Source of the DNA: Bacteriovoracaceae bacterium
GTDB lineage: Bacteria; Bdellovibrionota; UBA1018
Assembly: GCA_947500275.1 (NCBI GenBank)
Contig: CANMSW010000105.1
Location: 1 to 7,615 of the forward strand
Direction of reading: 5' to 3'
DNA length: 7,615 nucleotides
Shown: piece by piece, positions 5,271-7,615 of the stretch
Numbering within the stretch: the first letter of the stretch is position 1
Layout of the letters: each line of letters begins with the position of its first letter
Notes under the pieces: model-generated
Databases searched by the model: none
The model's input: the letters and a program-made list of their open reading frames with translations, nothing else
Told to the model about the DNA's origin: nothing
Made by a program: the position numbers and the translations under genes

Positions 5271-6785
5271 ATGGCCAAGCGCTCACCTCTGTTTCCGAGT
5301 TCTCAGCGTTTGTTGGATTCGGAACGATCCAGCCTCTTAAGTACCGAGCTGTCGAAGCGGATGGAAGCGCTCGAGCGCTATTGTCTCGAGCGAAGACGTG
5401 ACCTTCTTAAACGGGGCGTGCGCGAGCTGCTGCATGAGTATCCCGAGCATATCGAGATTCGAAATCAATGTCTGGATTGGCTTTGGCGAGCTGGTTTGCA
5501 GCGAGAGGGGATTAAAGTCGCCCTTCCTAAGGGTGATATAGGTCCGGGTGATATTAACCCTGAGAAGCTGGGGCTCGAAAGAGCACTTTGGCTGATGTTG
5601 TGTCTCATCGGTCAATCGGGATGGCCCTACGCTTGGCAGTGGGTTGATGAGTTCAGTACATTGAGATCCCCAAACGAGCGAGGACTCCTGGGGGGGATTC
5701 TCACGGAACTGGGTGAGTACGACAGAGCATGGGATTTTTTAGGAGACTGGCGAGAAGATCAGGATCTACAAGCGTGGGTCATTCGGATGTTTCTCGCTTG
5801 GAAGTGCGAAAAGCATGTCGAAGGAGCGGCTGCAGCGCAGCGTTTCCTGATTCTCATTCCGGATGAAGATCGAATCACTCGTTGGTGGGTCTCGTGCCTA
5901 TTAAACTATTTTCTTGGAATGCAAGGCGATGCACCCCAATACGTTCTTGGCTTCACTGAGGTCGATAGAACAGTTTCGGATGCTTCATCGATGGCTCCGC
6001 GTCTATTCGCTTTTACTCGAATCTGGTTGGCAACGTTGCAGGCTAAAGCGGGGAATCTTGAAGCTGCACGGGAAGAGTTTGCCCGCTCTGTTCTCTGGTT
6101 TCGCGAGAAGCTTCCTGACTATATTCCCGTGAGGGTCTTAGATACGTTCTATTGGAAATCGAAAGTATTGCCTTTGACTGCAAGTGAACAAGACTTACTT
6201 CTCAATTACCCGGGGCCCCCTCCACACCTCCGCCGATTCAGAAATCAAATGAAAAGAGGCTCAAATACTCTTCTTCCCGCAAGCGCGGGGCCTCAAGTGA
6301 AGTGGAAAATAGCGCCCAAGGCGGATGAATACTGGATCAATGGTCAACCCCAGTTAGGGGTTCCCCTGGAAATCCGCCTTCTTGCGATCATTCGGAGGTC
6401 AGGATCTCTGGGGATTCATCGAAATCTCGCCAAGGCACTTTTGTGGCCGCACGAATTGAGGCTGTATTTTCAGCTCGATGGTCGTCTTGCCAAGTTACTG
6501 GAGCGGCTGAGGAGTGTTCATGGAATCGAAGTGGAAACCGACCGTGAATGCTATTTTCTCAGTGAGGGCAATTCCGAACAGATCGAAGTCGATCGGATTG
6601 CTGTGCGACCCCAATTCCTTGTGAAACAGGGACAGCACGATTTCGGCTGGGAAGATGTCGCGCGTCACTACTGCCTCGGTCCCACACAGACGCGTGCGAC
6701 TTTAAGGGCGTGGGCTCTTCGAGGATGGATTTCCAAACGGGGTACGGGACGATTTACCCGATATATTCTTAATACAGAAAGGTAA
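5271..6785 (+). CDS. helical-repeat (TPR-like) protein with predicted C-terminal winged-helix domains; possible transcription regulator
   Basis: This 504-residue soluble protein was not recognised as a named family. Residues about 30-290 are almost entirely helical and rich in Trp, Leu and Arg. TPR-like helix pairs are visible, for example at about 137-160 (LGEYDRAWDFLGDW) and 249-275 (AGNLEAAREEFARSVLWF). After a Pro/Gly-containing joint (about 313-345), residues about 352-430 look like an OmpR/Trans_reg_C-type winged helix: a beta-rich entry, ALLWP, then GRLAKLLERLRSVHGIEVETDRECYFL, which resembles the recognition helix and wing ending of that fold. Residues about 456-501 (FGWEDVARHY...GPTQTRATLRAWALRGWISKRGTGRFTRYIL) look like a second helix-turn-helix with a basic wing. 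There is no signal peptide or membrane segment. The order, repeats first and winged helix last, is the reverse of SARP/BTAD regulators. The flavin reductase gene follows after 6 bases, so the two are probably one operon. The regulator role is inferred from fold-like patterns only. Confidence 0.8.
   Translation: MAKRSPLFPSSQRLLDSERSSLLSTELSKRMEALERYCLERRRDLLKRGVRELLHEYPEHIEIRNQCLDWLWRAGLQREGIKVALPKGDIGPGDINPEKLGLERALWLMLCLIGQSGWPYAWQWVDEFSTLRSPNERGLLGGILTELGEYDRAWDFLGDWREDQDLQAWVIRMFLAWKCEKHVEGAAAAQRFLILIPDEDRITRWWVSCLLNYFLGMQGDAPQYVLGFTEVDRTVSDASSMAPRLFAFTRIWLATLQAKAGNLEAAREEFARSVLWFREKLPDYIPVRVLDTFYWKSKVLPLTASEQDLLLNYPGPPPHLRRFRNQMKRGSNTLLPASAGPQVKWKIAPKADEYWINGQPQLGVPLEIRLLAIIRRSGSLGIHRNLAKALLWPHELRLYFQLDGRLAKLLERLRSVHGIEVETDRECYFLSEGNSEQIEVDRIAVRPQFLVKQGQHDFGWEDVARHYCLGPTQTRATLRAWALRGWISKRGTGRFTRYILNTER
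6777..6782 (+). promoter_or_regulatory. ribosome binding site for the flavin reductase, inside the preceding gene
   Basis: GAAAGG overlaps the last sense codons of the upstream gene and lies 9 bases before ATG 6792, with only 6 bases between stop and start. This supports cotranscription and probably coupled translation. Confidence 0.6.
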
Positions 6786-6791
6786 TCGACA

Positions 6792-7397
6792 ATGAAGATT
6801 GCACTGCTGAATGGGAGCGTCGGGGGCGGGCTTGGGAATAGTGCGCAAGTGCTCGAAGTATTCGCTCAGAAATTATGCGGGCTTCAGGCGAACCTAAAGC
6901 TCACGGTGATCACCTTAAGTGACCATCCAAGCGAAAAAGTCCTCGAAATGATTCATGGGGTAGATGCGTTGGTTTTTGCTACAGGAACGTACTGGGATTC
7001 ATGGGGCAGCCCTCTCCAAAGCTTCTTGGAAGCTTCGACCGAAACCGAGGGGACAGAGCTGTGGTTGGGTGTTCCTGTCTCAGTACTCGTGACGGCTCAC
7101 AGTGTCGGCGCCAAGGGAGTGCTGTCGCGTCTCCAGGGTGTTTTGAATACCTTTGGCTGCTTGATTCCACCGATGTCAGGCTGGGTCTACACGAGCGCGA
7201 CTCAATCTGCTCTTCAATGTTCGGACTCAACTCAAGGAAACTTCAAGATTGATCTTTGGGGACCCGACGATCTTGATATAGTTGCGAAAAATTTGATCGT
7301 GGCGGCCAGGAATCGACTGAGTTTCAAGTCCTGGAGCGTGGACCGGAAGGGGTTCCGTGATGTTTGGATTAATCTTCCAGGTTCTCAGCGCGAATGA
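6792..7397 (+). CDS. NAD(P)H-dependent FMN reductase-like flavoprotein (flavodoxin fold)
   Basis: This 201-residue cytoplasmic protein resembles the NADPH-dependent FMN reductase family, which binds FMN in a flavodoxin-like fold and passes electrons from NAD(P)H to flavin, quinone, azo or metal substrates. The first strand and phosphate-binding loop are seen as MKIALLNGSVGGGLGNSA (residues 1-18). The isoalloxazine-contacting loop FATGTYWDSWGSPLQSFLEAS (62-82) matches the family's Pro-Thr-Tyr-Trp-Gly-Ser-type motif, with Ala-Thr-Gly-Thr-Tyr-Trp here. The segment TAHSVGAKGVLSRLQGVLNTFGCLIPP (101-127) fits the third flavin loop and the following helix. Length is typical (about 180-210). The C-terminal 30 residues are polar and less conserved. 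The gene follows the helical-repeat/winged-helix gene by 6 bases and is probably in its operon. The 3' end overlaps the convergent gene by 13 bases. The physiological substrate cannot be told from the sequence. Confidence 0.85.
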   Translation: MKIALLNGSVGGGLGNSAQVLEVFAQKLCGLQANLKLTVITLSDHPSEKVLEMIHGVDALVFATGTYWDSWGSPLQSFLEASTETEGTELWLGVPVSVLVTAHSVGAKGVLSRLQGVLNTFGCLIPPMSGWVYTSATQSALQCSDSTQGNFKIDLWGPDDLDIVAKNLIVAARNRLSFKSWSVDRKGFRDVWINLPGSQRE

Positions 7398-7615
7398 GGA
7401 GTCGACTCGGGGCTAGTGTAATGAACTGAAGCATCGCTTCCACAGCTCGAAATCAGGCTTTCTTTATAAATCGGGCAATCTTCGGAATCGATGATCCGAA
7501 TGTTTTCGCCGTAGATTAGAAAGAATCTTTCCCAATTAAAGAGCCCATATCCTTCCCCCGACTCCAAGAAGGAGAGGTTGTAGTAGAGCTCGTTGAACGA
7601 GCCGCGCGGTGTACA
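7385..7615 (-). CDS. C-terminal part of an unidentified protein (runs off right edge)
   Basis: The reverse strand is open from the window edge to a TGA at 7387-7385, giving the last 76 residues of a protein, beginning CTPRGSFNELYYNLSFLESG and continuing through a Gly-Tyr-Gly-Leu-Phe-Asn-Trp-Glu-Arg stretch. The frame has no start codon requirement inside the window; a TTG at 7567 is in frame but the open frame extends past it, so the gene most likely starts outside. The first 50 residues are rich in aromatic residues and look protein-like, while the last 25 are Ser/Pro-rich and low complexity. It converges with the flavin reductase gene and overlaps its end by 13 bases. I do not recognise the family. 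The reality of the gene rests on the absence of any other gene in the final 218 bases and on the sensible amino acid composition. Confidence 0.5.
   Translation of the reverse strand, partial: CTPRGSFNELYYNLSFLESGEGYGLFNWERFFLIYGENIRIIDSEDCPIYKESLISSCGSDASVHYTSPESTPHSR

Overview
The window looks like chromosomal DNA of a Gram-negative bacterium. Coding density is high, base composition is moderate, and the genes sit in short operons. TrmFO (rather than TrmA) for tRNA m5U54, an Xer recombinase next to it, an exported murein-amidase-like enzyme, and a zinc-ribbon protein with a proline-rich linker and one membrane segment would suit a deltaproteobacterial or Bdellovibrionota-type genome. That placement is an inference from gene content, not a proven identity. 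No rRNA, tRNA, CRISPR array, insertion sequence or phage gene was seen.

Left part (1-1637): two genes read leftward. trmFO is followed, with a 4-base ATGA overlap, by the first 42 codons of a membrane protein resembling an EamA/DMT-family transporter, cut by the window edge. A 147-base intergenic region with a 12-base palindrome separates trmFO from a rightward operon.

Middle (1638-4373): a rightward run holds a XerC/XerD-type tyrosine recombinase with all catalytic residues, a DedA-family membrane protein 49 bases later, and an exported M14-family zinc peptidase of MpaA (murein peptide amidase) type. The peptidase's GTG start overlaps the DedA stop. The last two suggest envelope or peptidoglycan maintenance.

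Right part (4374-7615): a leftward gene converges on the peptidase gene. It encodes a small protein with an N-terminal CxxC...CxxC zinc ribbon, two five-proline stretches and one transmembrane helix. Divergent from it is a rightward pair: a 504-residue protein with an N-terminal helical-repeat region and what look like two C-terminal winged-helix domains, then, 6 bases on, a flavodoxin-fold NAD(P)H-dependent FMN reductase. A leftward gene of unknown function enters from the right edge and overlaps the reductase gene tail to tail by 13 bases.

Most of the window is ordinary housekeeping or envelope content. The least explained items are the helical-repeat/winged-helix protein paired with the flavoprotein, the zinc-ribbon membrane protein with its G8 tract, and the DedA-peptidase coupling.
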